A DNA stretch of 6,676 nt from Oscillospiraceae bacterium (lineage in GTDB: Bacteria; Bacillota; Clostridia; Oscillospirales; CAG-272): NCBI GenBank assembly GCA_009788105.1, contig WQSD01000067.1, positions 1 to 6,676 of the forward strand. Direction: 5' to 3'. Within the stretch, counting starts at the first letter, position 1; every line of letters starts with the position of its first letter. The position numbers were made by a program, and so were the translations under genes. Below the pieces are notes generated by a model, which saw only the letters and a list, made by a program, of their open reading frames with translations, searched no databases and was not told where the DNA came from. Positions 6,544 through 6,676 of the stretch are shown here, piece by piece.

Positions 6544-6615
6544 CCACCCTCTTTGAAAAAGAGGGCTAAGGTCAAGGGCGCACCGCACCCAAGCCCTCTT
6601 TTTCAAAGAGGGTGG
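6544..6615. repeat. Nested inverted repeat, 24-bp perfect arms
   Basis: Arms 6544-6567 and 6592-6615 are perfect reverse complements around a 24-bp spacer. Each arm is itself a hairpin, CCCTCTTT/AAAGAGGG, at 6547-6565 and 6594-6612. A further outer match, AAAACACCCGTC (6516-6527) against GACGGGTGTTTT (6638-6649), widens the symmetry. The spacer shares GCGCACCGCAC (reverse-complemented) with 964-974. The rest of 6440-6676 shows no gene and no recognisable promoter. Confidence 0.88.
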
Positions 6616-6655
6616 ATTGGCAGTGTTTTTCTGCCAAGACGGGTGTTTTGCCTGT
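6608..6655 (+). repeat. 48-bp long-range direct repeat, right copy
   Basis: Same orientation and 47 of 48 bases identical to 1001-1048. It overlaps the right arm of the nested inverted repeat and carries the TTGGCAG/CTGCCAA hairpin at 6617-6637. Confidence 0.9.
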
Positions 6656-6676
6656 ATCGCGTTTCACGGCGGGCGG

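Overview
All genes in this window lie on the minus strand, so the transcriptional order runs from the right edge to the left edge. The likely source is a low- to mid-GC Gram-positive bacterium, probably a clostridium of the Oscillospirales type. This is inferred from AGGA-type ribosome binding sites, a DUF1854/zinc-ribbon ABC exporter set, and mosaics of short palindromic intergenic repeats (GTAGGGRCG hairpins). No RNA gene or taxonomic marker confirms it.

Layout in transcriptional order. (1) 6676-6440: no gene. It holds a nested inverted repeat, a GTAGGG hairpin and one end of a long-range direct repeat. (2) 6439-5911: an AT-rich small membrane protein gene whose frame is broken at a run of five T (6361-6365). 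(3) 5821-3473: a full-length ABC exporter half (transmembrane plus ATPase domains) with an N-terminal PH-like domain and a four-cysteine zinc ribbon. It ends in a Gly/Arg-rich tail encoded by a strong G-quadruplex motif. (4) 3424-1890: a type II restriction-modification pair, a TdeIII-like PD-(D/E)xK endonuclease followed by a beta-class DPPY DNA methyltransferase, overlapping by ATGA. (5) 1855-1325: a stand-alone DUF1854 protein. (6) 1324-840: no gene. It holds a 58-bp palindrome, a 54-bp tandem repeat and a mosaic of hairpins. (7) 839-1: the start of a second ABC exporter half with the same PH-like/zinc-ribbon/membrane layout, cut by the window edge.

The natural unit appears to be two related exporter halves plus DUF1854, probably a heterodimeric exporter with an accessory domain that in other proteins is fused to ABC transporters. 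The restriction-modification pair sits between the first exporter half and DUF1854, is clearly AT-richer than both, and is on the same strand with short gaps. It therefore looks like a horizontally acquired cassette that joined the operon. The 48-bp direct repeats at 1001-1048 and 6608-6655 flank DUF1854, the cassette, the first exporter half and the broken gene, so this block could be lost or gained by recombination. What the exporter carries cannot be read from the sequence.
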